DNA of 34,177 bases. It comes from Pseudomonas sp. R-28-1W-6. Lineage in GTDB: Bacteria > Pseudomonadota > Gammaproteobacteria > Pseudomonadales > Pseudomonadaceae. Position numbers and translations under genes: made by a program. Where the stretch lies: assembly GCF_009799925.1 (NCBI RefSeq), contig NZ_WELK01000019.1, positions 1 through 34,177 of the forward strand, in the 5' to 3' direction. The notes under the pieces are model-generated. The model did not search any database and was not told where the DNA came from. It saw nothing but the letters and a program-made list of their open reading frames with translations. Positions 15,783 through 24,917 of this stretch are shown in pieces (position 1 is the first letter of the stretch; each line of letters starts with the position of its first letter).

Positions 15783-17144
15783 CTAATTCGAAAGATTCCG
15801 GTGTTCGGCCACGGCGCGCTCGACCCAGCGCCGGGCCTGGCCCAGGTACAGGGCCGGATCGAGCAGGCGATCCAGTTCGGTGGCGGACAACTGCGCGCTG
15901 ACCTCGGCATGGCTGCCTAACACCTGGCGCAAATGCACACCCTCGCGCACGGCCTGCTGGCAGCACTGTTCGAGCAGATGATGGGCGGCATCGCGGCCGA
16001 TGCGCTGGGCCAGGGCGATGCTCACCGCCTCGGCCAGCACCAGGCCCTGGGTCAGATCGAGGTTGCTGCGCATGCGCGCGGCATCCACCTCCAGCCCCGG
16101 CACCAGCAGCAGCGCCTGCTGCAGCGCACCGGAAACCAGGCAGCACAGCTCCGGCAGGGTGTCCCACTCGGCGTGCCACAGGCCCAGGCTGCGCTCGTGC
16201 TCCTGGGGCATGGCGCTGAACATGGTCGCCACCAGACCGGGTGCACGGGTGGCGGCACCGATCAGCACGGCGGCGCCGACCGGGTTGCGCTTGTGCGGCA
16301 TGGTCGAGGAACCGCCCTTGCCCGGCGCGGCCGCCTCGAACACTTCGCCGGCCTCGGTTTGCATCAGCAGGCTGAGGTCGCGGCCGAACTTGCCCAGGCT
16401 GCCGGCGATCAGGCCGAGCAGGCTGGCGAACTCCACCAGACGGTCGCGCTGGGTATGCCAGGGCTGCTCAGGCAGTTGCAGGTCGAGTTCACGTGCCAGG
16501 GCTTCGCTCACCGGCCAGGCCTGTTCGCCGAGGGCGGCCAGGCTGCCGGAGGCGCCACCAAACTGCAGCACCAGCAGGCGCGGCTTGAGCTCACTCAGAC
16601 GCTGGCGATGACGGGTAATGGCGCCGAGCACGCCGGCCAGCTTCATGCCCAGGGTCACCGGGGTGGCATGTTGCAGCCAGGTGCGCCCGGCTAGCGGCGT
16701 GTCGGCGTGGCGCTCGGCCTGCTCGGCCAGGGCTGTGGCCAGTTGTGCCAGGTCCTGTTCGAGCAAAGCGATGGCAGCACGCAGCTGCAGGACTAGGCCG
16801 CTGTCCATGGCGTCCTGGCTGGTGGCGCCGAGGTGCACATAACGCTCGGCCTCGGCACTCTGCGCGGCGACCTGCTTGCCCAGTGCCTTGACCAGCGGAA
16901 TGGCCGAGTTGCCGGCGGTAACGATGGCCTGGGCCAGCGCGGCGAAATCATAGCGCTCGGCCTGGCAGGCAGTGGCGATGGGCGCCACGGCCGCCTGCGG
17001 GATCAGCCCGCTGCTGGCCTCGGCGCGCGCCAGGGCGGCCTCGAAATCCAGCATGCCCTGCACCCGGCCGTGGTCGGAGAAGATCGCGCGCATGGCCGGC
17101 TGGGTGAAATAGGCGTCGAAGAGTTGGTTGCTCGGGCTGTTCAA
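15783..17144 (-). CDS. pcaB: 3-carboxy-cis,cis-muconate cycloisomerase, probable TTG start
   Basis: The product is a 453-residue member of the fumarase/aspartase superfamily. It converts beta-carboxy-cis,cis-muconate to gamma-carboxymuconolactone. The superfamily signature GSSTMPHKRNP lies near residue 280, and HLGATSQDAMDSG near residue 100. The gene begins with TTG at 17144, eight bases after a GGAG; no suitable ATG is near. It is followed closely by pcaD and pcaC. Upstream, 205 non-coding bases separate it from pcaF, where P. putida and P. aeruginosa have pcaT. Confidence 0.95.
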   Translation of the reverse strand: MNSPSNQLFDAYFTQPAMRAIFSDHGRVQGMLDFEAALARAEASSGLIPQAAVAPIATACQAERYDFAALAQAIVTAGNSAIPLVKALGKQVAAQSAEAERYVHLGATSQDAMDSGLVLQLRAAIALLEQDLAQLATALAEQAERHADTPLAGRTWLQHATPVTLGMKLAGVLGAITRHRQRLSELKPRLLVLQFGGASGSLAALGEQAWPVSEALARELDLQLPEQPWHTQRDRLVEFASLLGLIAGSLGKFGRDLSLLMQTEAGEVFEAAAPGKGGSSTMPHKRNPVGAAVLIGAATRAPGLVATMFSAMPQEHERSLGLWHAEWDTLPELCCLVSGALQQALLLVPGLEVDAARMRSNLDLTQGLVLAEAVSIALAQRIGRDAAHHLLEQCCQQAVREGVHLRQVLGSHAEVSAQLSATELDRLLDPALYLGQARRWVERAVAEHRNLSN

Positions 17145-17159
17145 GCCGCTGCTCCAGAA

Positions 17160-17349
17160 TTCGGGATGGTGATTCGTTTTATAGCAGCTGGCCTTACGAG
17201 GCCAGCGATTGCACGCAACCTACAAGCATTTACAGGCGTAGCGAGCGCAGGTAGGTCGGGGGCGGCCAGCACGCAGCAACCGGCATGTACTTCTGTACAT
17301 GAGGACTGCGAGCACTGCCCAACCCCGAGATGCCAAGCGCAATAGCCTG
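17160..17349. repeat. Hairpin-rich spacer between pcaF and pcaB, possible intergenic repeat
   Basis: The spacer holds two perfect hairpins: GCTGGCC/GGCCAGC at 17187-17206 with a six-base loop, and CATGTAC/GTACATG at 17284-17301 with a four-base loop. It contains no open frame of note. The layout resembles dispersed intergenic repeats of pseudomonads, but no second copy is in this window, so repeat status is inferred. Confidence 0.4.
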
Positions 17350-18551
<1,202 letters not shown>

Positions 18552-18555
<4 letters not shown>

Positions 18556-19334
18556 TCCTCACCCCCGGCCTGGCCATGGGCCGCGGCGGTACGCGCTTCC
18601 AGGGCGCGCAGGGCCTCCAGCTCAAAGGCCTCGGGCGCCGCGGTCTCGGCCACCTGCGCGGCGAAACGGATCGGCCAGCCGGTGGCGGCGATGATCTGCT
18701 CGCGGCTCACGCCCGGATGGATCGAGGTGACCACGAATTCCTTGCTGCCGGCTTCCGGCTCCATGATGCACAGGTCGGTGATGATCGCCACCGGGCCGGC
18801 ACCGGGCAGGCCCAGCTGCTGGCGGTGCTCGCCGCCTTCGCCATGGCCGACCGAGGTGATGAAGGCCAGCTTGTCGACGAAGGTACGGTGGCCCTGCTTG
18901 AGGATGATGAACACCTTCTTCGCCGAACCGGCGATCTCCGGCGCGCCGCCGGCACCCGGCAGGCGCACTTTCGGGTTGTGGTAGTCGCCGATCACCGTGG
19001 TGTTGATGTTGCCGAACTTGTCGACCTGGGCGGCGCCGAGGAAGCCGACGTCGATGCGCCCGCCCTGCAGCCAGTAGCGGAAGATCTCGCCGGTGGGCAC
19101 CACGGTGTCGGCGGTCTCGGCCAGTTCGCCGTCGCCGATGGACAGCGGCAGCACGCTGGGCTTGGCGCCGATCGGGCCGGATTCGTAGATCAGGGTCACG
19201 TCCGGGGCGTGGGTCAGGCGCGCCAGGTTGGCCGCCTTGGACGGCAGGCCGATGCCGACGAAGGTCACATCGCTGTTGCCGAGGCGGCGCGAGGCGGCCA
19301 CGGTCATCATTTCATTGGTGCTGTAGGCGCTCAT
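18552..19334 (-). CDS. pcaJ: 3-oxoadipate CoA-transferase beta subunit (CatJ type)
   Basis: The product is a 260-residue subunit that, with the alpha subunit, moves CoA from succinyl-CoA to 3-oxoadipate. It carries the conserved YESGPIGAKP segment near residue 55, a GDYHNPKVRLPGAGGAPEIA segment and a C-terminal TDLCIMEPEAG. The size and sequence resemble CatJ of the chlorocatechol-degrading strain B13 rather than the 213-residue PcaJ of P. putida. The start ATG 19334 shares its A with the pcaI stop (TGATG). A much longer open frame to 19991 is antisense-free read-through inside pcaI and is not a fusion. Confidence 0.92.
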
Positions 19335-20182
19335 CAGTTGGCCTCCGCGAGCTTGGCTTGGTAGGCGGCGAAATCGGCAGTGCCACGGATATAGGTGTCG
19401 ATCCAGGCGGTGAAGCTGTCGCGGTCGCGGGCGATCGGGTCCCAGGCCTGGTAGAAGCGGTTGTCGCGCTCGTAGTAGCCGTGGGCGTAGGACGGATGCG
19501 CGCCGCCCGGCACCAGGCACACGGCGGTCAGCGCCCAGCCCGGCAGCACGCAGGCGTTCATCGGCGCATTGAGGTCGTCGACGATCTCCTCGACCGTGAC
19601 GATGCAGCGCTTGGCGGCCAGGGCAGCTTCCTTCTGCACGCCGAGAATGCCCTGAATCAGCACATTGCCCTTGCGGTCGGCCTTCTGCGCGTGGATCACG
19701 GTGACGTCCGGGCGCACGCTGGGCACGGCGGCCAGCACTTCGCCGGTGAACGGGCAGGTAACGCTCTTGATCAGCGGATTGACCTTGGGCAGGTCGGAGC
19801 CGGCGTAGGCGCGCAGCACCGCGAACGGCAGGCCGGAGGCGCCGGCCACGTAGGAGTTGGCCAGGTCGGCATGGCTGTGTTCCTCGATCTCCAGGGCATG
19901 CGGCCAGCCCTTCTCCACCGCGTCGCGCAGGCGGTGCAGCGAGCCCACGCCGGGGTTGCCGCCCCAGGAGAAGATCAGCTTCTTGGCACAACCGGCGCCG
20001 ATCAGCAGGTCATAGACCAGGTCCGGGGTCATGCGGATCAGGGTCAGATCCTTGCGCGCCTGGCGGATGATTTCATGGGCCGCGGCGGTCGGGATCAGGT
20101 GGGTGAAGCCTTCGAGGGCGATGCTGTCGCCGTCGTGGACGAAGCGCTGGATGGCTTCGCGCAGGGAGAGGATTTCAGCCAT
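19334..20182 (-). CDS. pcaI: 3-oxoadipate CoA-transferase alpha subunit (CatI type)
   Basis: The product is a 282-residue subunit of the class I CoA-transferase family. Typical segments are DSIALEGFTHLIPTAAAHEI, SWGGNPGVGSLHRLRDAVEK and RPDVTVIHAQKADRKGNVLI. At 282 residues it matches CatI-type subunits, not the 231-residue SCOT-like PcaI of P. putida. It is the first gene of the pcaIJFBDC run. The upstream DNA carries two PcaR-type boxes, so induction by beta-ketoadipate through PcaR is expected. Confidence 0.93.
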   Translation of the reverse strand: MAEILSLREAIQRFVHDGDSIALEGFTHLIPTAAAHEIIRQARKDLTLIRMTPDLVYDLLIGAGCAKKLIFSWGGNPGVGSLHRLRDAVEKGWPHALEIEEHSHADLANSYVAGASGLPFAVLRAYAGSDLPKVNPLIKSVTCPFTGEVLAAVPSVRPDVTVIHAQKADRKGNVLIQGILGVQKEAALAAKRCIVTVEEIVDDLNAPMNACVLPGWALTAVCLVPGGAHPSYAHGYYERDNRFYQAWDPIARDRDSFTAWIDTYIRGTADFAAYQAKLAEAN

Positions 20183-20260
20183 GGTGGTTCTCGTCTGGTT
20201 TTCCGTGGCGCAGGCACGCCGGGTAAACAGACGTTAGCGCCAGGCCGGCACCCAAACAAT

Positions 20261-20292
20261 CCGATAATCGACTATAGGTGCGATTATCGAAC
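20261..20292 (-). promoter_or_regulatory. PcaR operator of pcaIJF (two boxes)
   Basis: On the minus strand 20278-20292 reads GTTCGATAATCGCAC, the PcaR box reported for P. putida pcaIJ as I remember it. A second, partial box CCGATAATCG lies at 20261-20270. They sit 79-110 bases before the pcaI start, a good place for an IclR-family activator. Confidence 0.85.
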
Positions 20293-20363
20293 ACAGTCTT
20301 GACCCGCCCTCCCCACAGAAACGACAACGCCCCGCAACGACCGGGGCGCGGGTCAGCACAGCC

Positions 20364-21206
20364 TCAGTGAAACAGCCGCGTGCTCAGCTCCCGACTGGCC
20401 TCCAGCAGCACCGGCAGGTAGCGCGACTCCAGTTCCTGGCGCGACACCCGGCTGACATGGGTGCCGACGTTGAGGGCGGCCAGCACCTGGCCGGCGGAAT
20501 CCTTCAGCGGCACGGCCACCGAGCGCAGGCCGACCTCCAGCTCCTGGTCGATGATCACCCAGCCCTGCTGGCGGATCTCCTCGATATTGGCGCGCAGGCC
20601 TTCGACCGTATGGATGGTGCGGCTGGTCTTCACCTGCAGGTCGGCGTGTTCGAGGTAATCGTCCAGGGCCTGGTCATTCAGGCCGGCGAGGAGGATGCGG
20701 CCCATGGAGGTGCAGTAGGCCGGCAGCCGGCTGCCGACGCTGAGGTCGACCGAAATCAGGCGCTGTGGCGTCGCCGAACGGGCGATATAGAGAATCTCGT
20801 CGCCCTCCAGGGTGGCCATGGAACAGGCCTCGTGCAGCTGCTCGCTGAGGCGGTCGAGGATCGGCTGGGCGGTGACCGCCAGCGGCGTCGACGACAGGTA
20901 GGCATGGCCGAGGGTGAGCACCTTGGGCAGCAGCGAGTAGGTGCGCCCGTCGGTGGTGGCGTAGCCCAGCTTCATCAGGGTGTGCAGGCAGCGGCGCACG
21001 GCCGCGCGGGGAATCTCGGTGCGGTGGCTGATCTGGGCGATGGTCAGGTGGCGCTTGCGCTCCTGGAAGGCATGGATCACCGCCAGGCCGCGGGCCAGCG
21101 AGGTCATGAAGTTGGGGTCGCCGGTCAGCGCCTCGATGCGCTTGGCCGGCGAGGCCACGATAGGCGGCGCCAGGGTCGCCAGCGGCAGGCGGGGTTCTTC
21201 ACTCAT
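20364..21206 (-). CDS. pcaR: IclR-family regulator of the pca genes
   Basis: The product is a 280-residue activator that senses beta-ketoadipate. The N-terminal winged helix (about residues 35-95) includes LTIAQISHRTEIPRAAVRRC. The C-terminal effector domain has SMATLEGDEILYIARS, CTSMGRILLAGL and the conserved VGLRSVAVPL. Start ATG 21206 was chosen because the PcaR-like N-terminus (MSEEPR) begins there; the frame to 21362 runs through the operator. Two PcaR-type boxes lie 50-80 bases upstream, suggesting autoregulation. In P. aeruginosa pcaR follows pcaQHG; here two extra genes lie between. Confidence 0.95.
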   Translation of the reverse strand: MSEEPRLPLATLAPPIVASPAKRIEALTGDPNFMTSLARGLAVIHAFQERKRHLTIAQISHRTEIPRAAVRRCLHTLMKLGYATTDGRTYSLLPKVLTLGHAYLSSTPLAVTAQPILDRLSEQLHEACSMATLEGDEILYIARSATPQRLISVDLSVGSRLPAYCTSMGRILLAGLNDQALDDYLEHADLQVKTSRTIHTVEGLRANIEEIRQQGWVIIDQELEVGLRSVAVPLKDSAGQVLAALNVGTHVSRVSRQELESRYLPVLLEASRELSTRLFH

Positions 21207-21213
21207 TGTTATT
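21206..21213 (-). promoter_or_regulatory. Hfq/Crc-type AANAANAA motif at the pcaR start
   Basis: The minus strand reads AATAACAA, overlapping the A of the pcaR start codon. AANAANAA is the established CA-type motif bound by Hfq with Crc in Pseudomonas catabolite repression. Function here is inferred. Confidence 0.5.
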
Positions 21214-21253
21214 GTCCTGTGCGTAGCTCCGAGGGGATGGTGTCGGAAGCTTT

Positions 21254-21287
21254 GCGCGATTATCGAACCGCAGTCCGATAATCGCAA
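21254..21287 (-). promoter_or_regulatory. PcaR operator of pcaR (two boxes)
   Basis: The plus strand reads CGATTATCGAAC (21257-21268), then six bases, then CCGATAATCG (21275-21284). The first box on the minus strand is GTTCGATAATCGCGC, one base off the pcaI box. It suggests autoregulation by PcaR. Confidence 0.8.
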
Positions 21288-21337
21288 CCACCCGCCTCCA
21301 CTGCACGGCAAAGGCGCCGCCGGGCGAACGCAAGCGA

Positions 21338-22279
21338 TCAGCCGAGCGGGCCACCGAGCCACGCGATAAAGGCATTGATGGTCAGGAACGACAACAGGGT
21401 CGCGCCCAGCAACGCCGCCGCACAGCGCCCGGCCAGGCCGAAGCGCTGGCCGATGATCGGGTAGATGCTCATCATCGGCGAACAGGCGAACAGCACCCCG
21501 GCGATGCGCAGTGCCGGGTCCTGCACGGGAAACCAGCTGAACAACAGCAGCACCGCCAGCGGATGCAGGATCAGCTTGCCGATGCTGACCTGCAGCACAT
21601 CGCCGAGCAGGCCGCCGGCCTTGAGCCCGACCAGGCTGCCGCCGATGACGAACAGCGCCACCGGTGCCGAGGCCTGCGCCAGCATGTCCACCACCTTCAG
21701 CGGGATCGCCGGCAGGCGCACGTCCAGCAGCGCCAGGAGCAGCCCCAGGCTGATGGAAAGGATCAGCGGGTTGCTCAGCAGGCGCTTGGCGGTGCCGAGC
21801 AACGCCGCCTTCAACCCGGCCCCCAGTTGCTCGCCGGCCTCGGCCAGCATCAGGCCGAGGGGGAACATCAGCAGGTTCTCCACCAGCATGCCCAGCGCCA
21901 GGCCCACGGCGGCCGTCTCGCCGACCACCAGGGCGACTACCGGGTAGCCGATGAAACCACTGTTGGACATCGACATGCCCAGCGCGGTGATGGCACTGCC
22001 GCTGATGCTGTCGCGGCGCAGCAGGCGGGCAAACAGAAAGCCGAGGACGAACATCGCCAGCGAGCCGAGGCCATAGGCCAGCAGGTAGTTGCGGTCGAAC
22101 ACCTCGTGCAGCGGTCGCTCGATCAGCGCCTTGATCACCAGGGCCGGCAAGGCCAGGGTGACGACGAAGCGGCCCATGCCGTTGATCTGCTCGCGACTGA
22201 CCAGGCCACTGCGCGTGGCCAGGAAGCCGATACCGATCAGGATGAAGATGGGCGTGGTGATAGCGAGGATCTGCAGCAT
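21338..22279 (-). CDS. AEC-family permease in the pcaHG operon
   Basis: The product is a 313-residue inner-membrane protein of the auxin efflux carrier (AEC) family, with about 10 hydrophobic segments. Family features include FILIGIGFLATRSG at the N-terminus and MSNSGFIGYPVV in the middle helix. AEC proteins move organic acids such as malonate or malate; the substrate here is not known. It starts 10 bases after the ATPase gene and so seems part of pcaHG-ATPase-AEC. pcaT and pcaK are absent from their usual places, so this permease may move protocatechuate, beta-ketoadipate or a related acid. That role is inferred from context only. Confidence 0.85.
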   Translation of the reverse strand: MLQILAITTPIFILIGIGFLATRSGLVSREQINGMGRFVVTLALPALVIKALIERPLHEVFDRNYLLAYGLGSLAMFVLGFLFARLLRRDSISGSAITALGMSMSNSGFIGYPVVALVVGETAAVGLALGMLVENLLMFPLGLMLAEAGEQLGAGLKAALLGTAKRLLSNPLILSISLGLLLALLDVRLPAIPLKVVDMLAQASAPVALFVIGGSLVGLKAGGLLGDVLQVSIGKLILHPLAVLLLFSWFPVQDPALRIAGVLFACSPMMSIYPIIGQRFGLAGRCAAALLGATLLSFLTINAFIAWLGGPLG

Positions 22280-22289
22280 CTGGAGTCTC

Positions 22290-23357
22290 TTAAAAACTGC
22301 CGACTGTCGTCAGCGGCAGCGCCTGCAACTGCTGCAGGCGGCTATGGGTGCGGGAAAAATCACTGTGGGTAGCGGGCCGGCACAGCTCGTCGAGGCTGGC
22401 GGCGCAACCGAGCAGCAGCTGGATGCCGCTGTCGTAGGCGATGTCGATGAAATTGAGAAAGCGCTGCTGCACGTCGATGCCCTCGCCGGCCAGGCACGGC
22501 ACGCCGCCGATGGCCAGCTGGCGGAACTCACCGCACAGCCACAGGTAGTCGGCACTGGAGCGCGGGCGGCGAAACAGCTCGGCGAAATCCAGCCAGGCCC
22601 GCGTGCCTTCGTGGCCGCGCAGGTGCAGCGGATGCCGGTTGAGCGCAATGGTCACATTGCGCCTGGCCGCAGCGCTCAGGCCCAGCTTGGCGCCCAGCCA
22701 GGCGCCCTGCTCCGGCAACGGCCAGTACAGGCTGCCCCAGCGTTGGCGCGAGCCCTGCCGGTAGTCGCAGCCACCATCCAGCTGCAGCACGTCGAAACGC
22801 TGCTCCAGCAGGGCAATGACCGGCTGGAAGCGCTCGCGGTACAGCGGGTTGGGGCACAGTCCGGCCGGCGGGTAGTTTGAGGTGCAGACCAGCCCCACGC
22901 CCTGCTCCACCAGCAGCTTGAGCAGGCGGCCGAGGAGCATGGCATCGCCGATGTCATGCACATGGAATTCGTCGAAGCACAGCAGCCGGGTCTTCCCGGC
23001 GATCTCGCCGGCGACCCTGGCCAGCGGATCGGCCTGGCCGGCGTAGGCGCCCAGGCGCTGCTGCAACTCCTGCAGGAAGGCATGGAAATGCACCCGGCGC
23101 TTTTGTGCCAGCGGCGCGGCGGCGAAGAACACATCCAGCACCAGGCTCTTGCCGCGCCCCACCCCGCCATGCAGGTAAACCCCGGCAGCACGGCGGCGCA
23201 ACCAGCCGCCGCGTGCAGCGAGAAACGCCGCCAGCCATTGGCCGAGATGGTCAATGGCTGCCTGCTGCGCGCTGTCGGCCCGATAACCGCGGGCCGCCAG
23301 CACTGCATCGAAGTGGCGGCGGATCAGCTGATCCGCCGCCGGCCCGCTAGAAGTCAA
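22290..23357 (-). CDS. AFG1/ZapE-like ATPase overlapping pcaG, probable TTG start
   Basis: The product is a 355-residue P-loop ATPase. It shows Walker A GVYLHGGVGRGKS near residue 65, Walker B LLCFDEFHVHDIGDA near residue 125, and CTSNYPPAGL (sensor region), all typical of the AFG1/ZapE family. E. coli ZapE acts in cell division, and mitochondrial AFG1 in protein quality control. There is no ATG near the N-terminus. The frame opens with TTG at 23357, overlapping the end of pcaG by 11 bases, so translation is probably coupled. The usual Pseudomonas zapE is elsewhere near rplM-rpsI, as I remember, so this is likely a paralogue. Its link to protocatechuate oxidation is unexplained. Confidence 0.85.
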   Translation of the reverse strand: MTSSGPAADQLIRRHFDAVLAARGYRADSAQQAAIDHLGQWLAAFLAARGGWLRRRAAGVYLHGGVGRGKSLVLDVFFAAAPLAQKRRVHFHAFLQELQQRLGAYAGQADPLARVAGEIAGKTRLLCFDEFHVHDIGDAMLLGRLLKLLVEQGVGLVCTSNYPPAGLCPNPLYRERFQPVIALLEQRFDVLQLDGGCDYRQGSRQRWGSLYWPLPEQGAWLGAKLGLSAAARRNVTIALNRHPLHLRGHEGTRAWLDFAELFRRPRSSADYLWLCGEFRQLAIGGVPCLAGEGIDVQQRFLNFIDIAYDSGIQLLLGCAASLDELCRPATHSDFSRTHSRLQQLQALPLTTVGSF

Positions 23358-23952
23358 AGAACACCGTCTCGCCTTCGCCCTGGATGCGCATGTCGAAGCG
23401 ATACGCCGGCTTGCCATCCACCTCGCAGGGGTAGGCCAGCAGGGTCTCGCGGCGCTGCGGCTGCTCGATCAGGCTGAGCACCGGGTCCTGGGCATTGGCC
23501 TCGGCCTCGTCGGCGAAGTACAGGCGGGTCTGCAGGTGGATGTTGATGCCACGGGCAAACAGCGAGACGTTGATGTGCGGCGCCATCGGCACGCCGGCGG
23601 CGTTGTTGACCACGCCCGGCTTGATGGTGTGCAGCGTCCACTCGCCAGCATCGAAGGTGGTGGCGGTCCGGCCGAAACCGTTGAACGGCTTTTCCAGGTC
23701 GAAGGCGCTGTCGTAGCGGCCTGCATGGTCGGCCTGCCAGAACTCCAGGAAGGAGTCGCGCACCAGGTGGCCGTTGCCGTCGTAGACGTGGCCGATCAGG
23801 GTGATGTGCTCGCCCGGCGCGCCGGGCTTGGCCATCTGGTTCCAGATTTCCTGGGGACGGCTCGGGTTACCGGCGGCGGCCAGGGCCAGGCCGATGTGTA
23901 CGTAGGGGCCGGCGGTTTGCGAAGGGGTTTCCGGCAGCAGTTGAACTGGCAT
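23347..23952 (-). CDS. pcaG: Protocatechuate 3,4-dioxygenase alpha subunit
   Basis: The product is a 201-residue non-iron-binding subunit of the intradiol ring-cleaving enzyme that converts protocatechuate to beta-carboxy-cis,cis-muconate. Typical segments are TPSQTAGPYVHIGLA at the N-terminus, EFWQADHAGRYDS and WTLHTIKPGVV. It lacks the four iron ligands of PcaH, as expected. Start ATG 23952 has GGAG about eight bases upstream, and pcaH stops 11 bases before it. The downstream ATPase gene overlaps its 3' end. Confidence 0.95.
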   Translation of the reverse strand: MPVQLLPETPSQTAGPYVHIGLALAAAGNPSRPQEIWNQMAKPGAPGEHITLIGHVYDGNGHLVRDSFLEFWQADHAGRYDSAFDLEKPFNGFGRTATTFDAGEWTLHTIKPGVVNNAAGVPMAPHINVSLFARGINIHLQTRLYFADEAEANAQDPVLSLIEQPQRRETLLAYPCEVDGKPAYRFDMRIQGEGETVFFDF

Positions 23953-23963
23953 GGGGCTGCTCC

Positions 23964-24683
23964 TTAACGGTTCTCGAAGTGGGTCTGACGCTGCCCGCGC
24001 AGCACGATGTCGAAGCGATAGGCCAGGCAATCCATGGGATTGGCCGCGCTCATGTCGAGCTTGGCGATCAGCGTCTGCACCGCTTGCGGATTGGCGATCG
24101 ATTTGACGATCGGGCACATCGGGATCAGCGGGTCGCCCTCGAAATACAGCTGGGTGATCAGGCGGGTGGAAATCGACGGGCCACTGATGGAGAAGTGGAT
24201 ATGCGCCGGGCGCCAGTCATTCGGGCCGTTGCGCCAGGGGTATGGGCCGGGCTTGATGGTGCGGAAACTGTAGTTGCCCTGGCTATCGGTCAGCGCGCGG
24301 CCGACACCGCCGAAGTTGGGGTCGAGCGGCGCCAGGTAACGGTCGTTCTTGTGCCGGTAGCGGCCGCCGGCGTTGGCCTGCCACATTTCCACCAGGGTAT
24401 GCGGGATCGGCTTGCCGTACTGGTCCATCACCCGCCCGGCGACGATGATGCGCTCGCCCACCGGCAGACCGCCGTGGTTGAAGTTGAGCAGCAGGTCGTT
24501 GTCGTGCTGGCCCATCTGCAGGTGCGAGAAATCCGGGCCGCTGGTTTCCGAGATCGACTGCGGGATGCTCACCAGCGCCTGGCGCGGCGAGCGGGCAATG
24601 GAGGTCTTGTAGTCGGGGGTCAGGGCCTTGGGGTGCCAGTTGCGGTCGCGAATGGCGAAGCGGCTGTGTTGCGCGTCGGACAT
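23964..24683 (-). CDS. pcaH: Protocatechuate 3,4-dioxygenase beta subunit
   Basis: The product is a 239-residue catalytic subunit. The Fe(III) ligands of the family appear at Tyr109 (GGRYRHKND), Tyr148 (GPYPWRNG), His161 and His163 (RPAHIHFS). Start ATG 24683 follows GAGGAG at seven bases; the frame extending to 24758 would read into the repeat element. A 142-bp hairpin repeat ends 37 bases before the start, and a PcaQ-type operator lies further upstream. The mRNA leader therefore probably carries the repeat. Confidence 0.96.
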   Translation of the reverse strand: MSDAQHSRFAIRDRNWHPKALTPDYKTSIARSPRQALVSIPQSISETSGPDFSHLQMGQHDNDLLLNFNHGGLPVGERIIVAGRVMDQYGKPIPHTLVEMWQANAGGRYRHKNDRYLAPLDPNFGGVGRALTDSQGNYSFRTIKPGPYPWRNGPNDWRPAHIHFSISGPSISTRLITQLYFEGDPLIPMCPIVKSIANPQAVQTLIAKLDMSAANPMDCLAYRFDIVLRGQRQTHFENR

Positions 24684-24720
24684 GTCGATCTCCTCTTGTT
24701 GGAATGGGTGGAGCAGATGC

Positions 24721-24862
24721 AGAGCCCGTTCAAAGGATCGCGAGCTAGAGCCAGGCAAGGCGAAATCGGGCGAAGAAGCGCAGTTTACGAGCGGTAAATG
24801 AGCATTCTGAGCACGATTTCAACGCAGCATGGCCGACGCGCAGCAGCCTTTGAGCGGGCTCT
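24721..24862 (+). repeat. 142-bp palindromic repeat, copy A (pcaH leader)
   Basis: The ends are inverted repeats: AGAGCCCGTTCAAAGG at the left and, reversed, AGAGCCCGCTCAAAGG at the right (15 of 16). Inside, GAAATCG pairs with CGATTTC, and TTTAC pairs with GTAAA at the tip. A second copy of exactly 142 bases lies at 30481-30622 in the other orientation. Aligned without gaps, the two agree at 103 of 142 positions by my count. No protein is encoded, so it is MITE- or REP-like. It lies 37 bases before pcaH. Confidence 0.9.
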
Positions 24863-24886
24863 CAGGCATGGCACCCAGTCTCAAGC

Positions 24887-24915
24887 AGAGTAGCTCGGCT
24901 GAAAATTGAAAAGAT
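24887..24915 (-). promoter_or_regulatory. Candidate pcaH promoter
   Basis: On the minus strand TACTCT (24887-24892) is a fair -10 and ATCTTT (24910-24915) a poor -35, 17 bases apart. The PcaQ-type site would then be centred about 55 bases before the start of transcription, as LysR-type activators prefer. If right, copy A of the repeat is transcribed in the leader. Confidence 0.35.
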
Positions 24916-24917
24916 CG

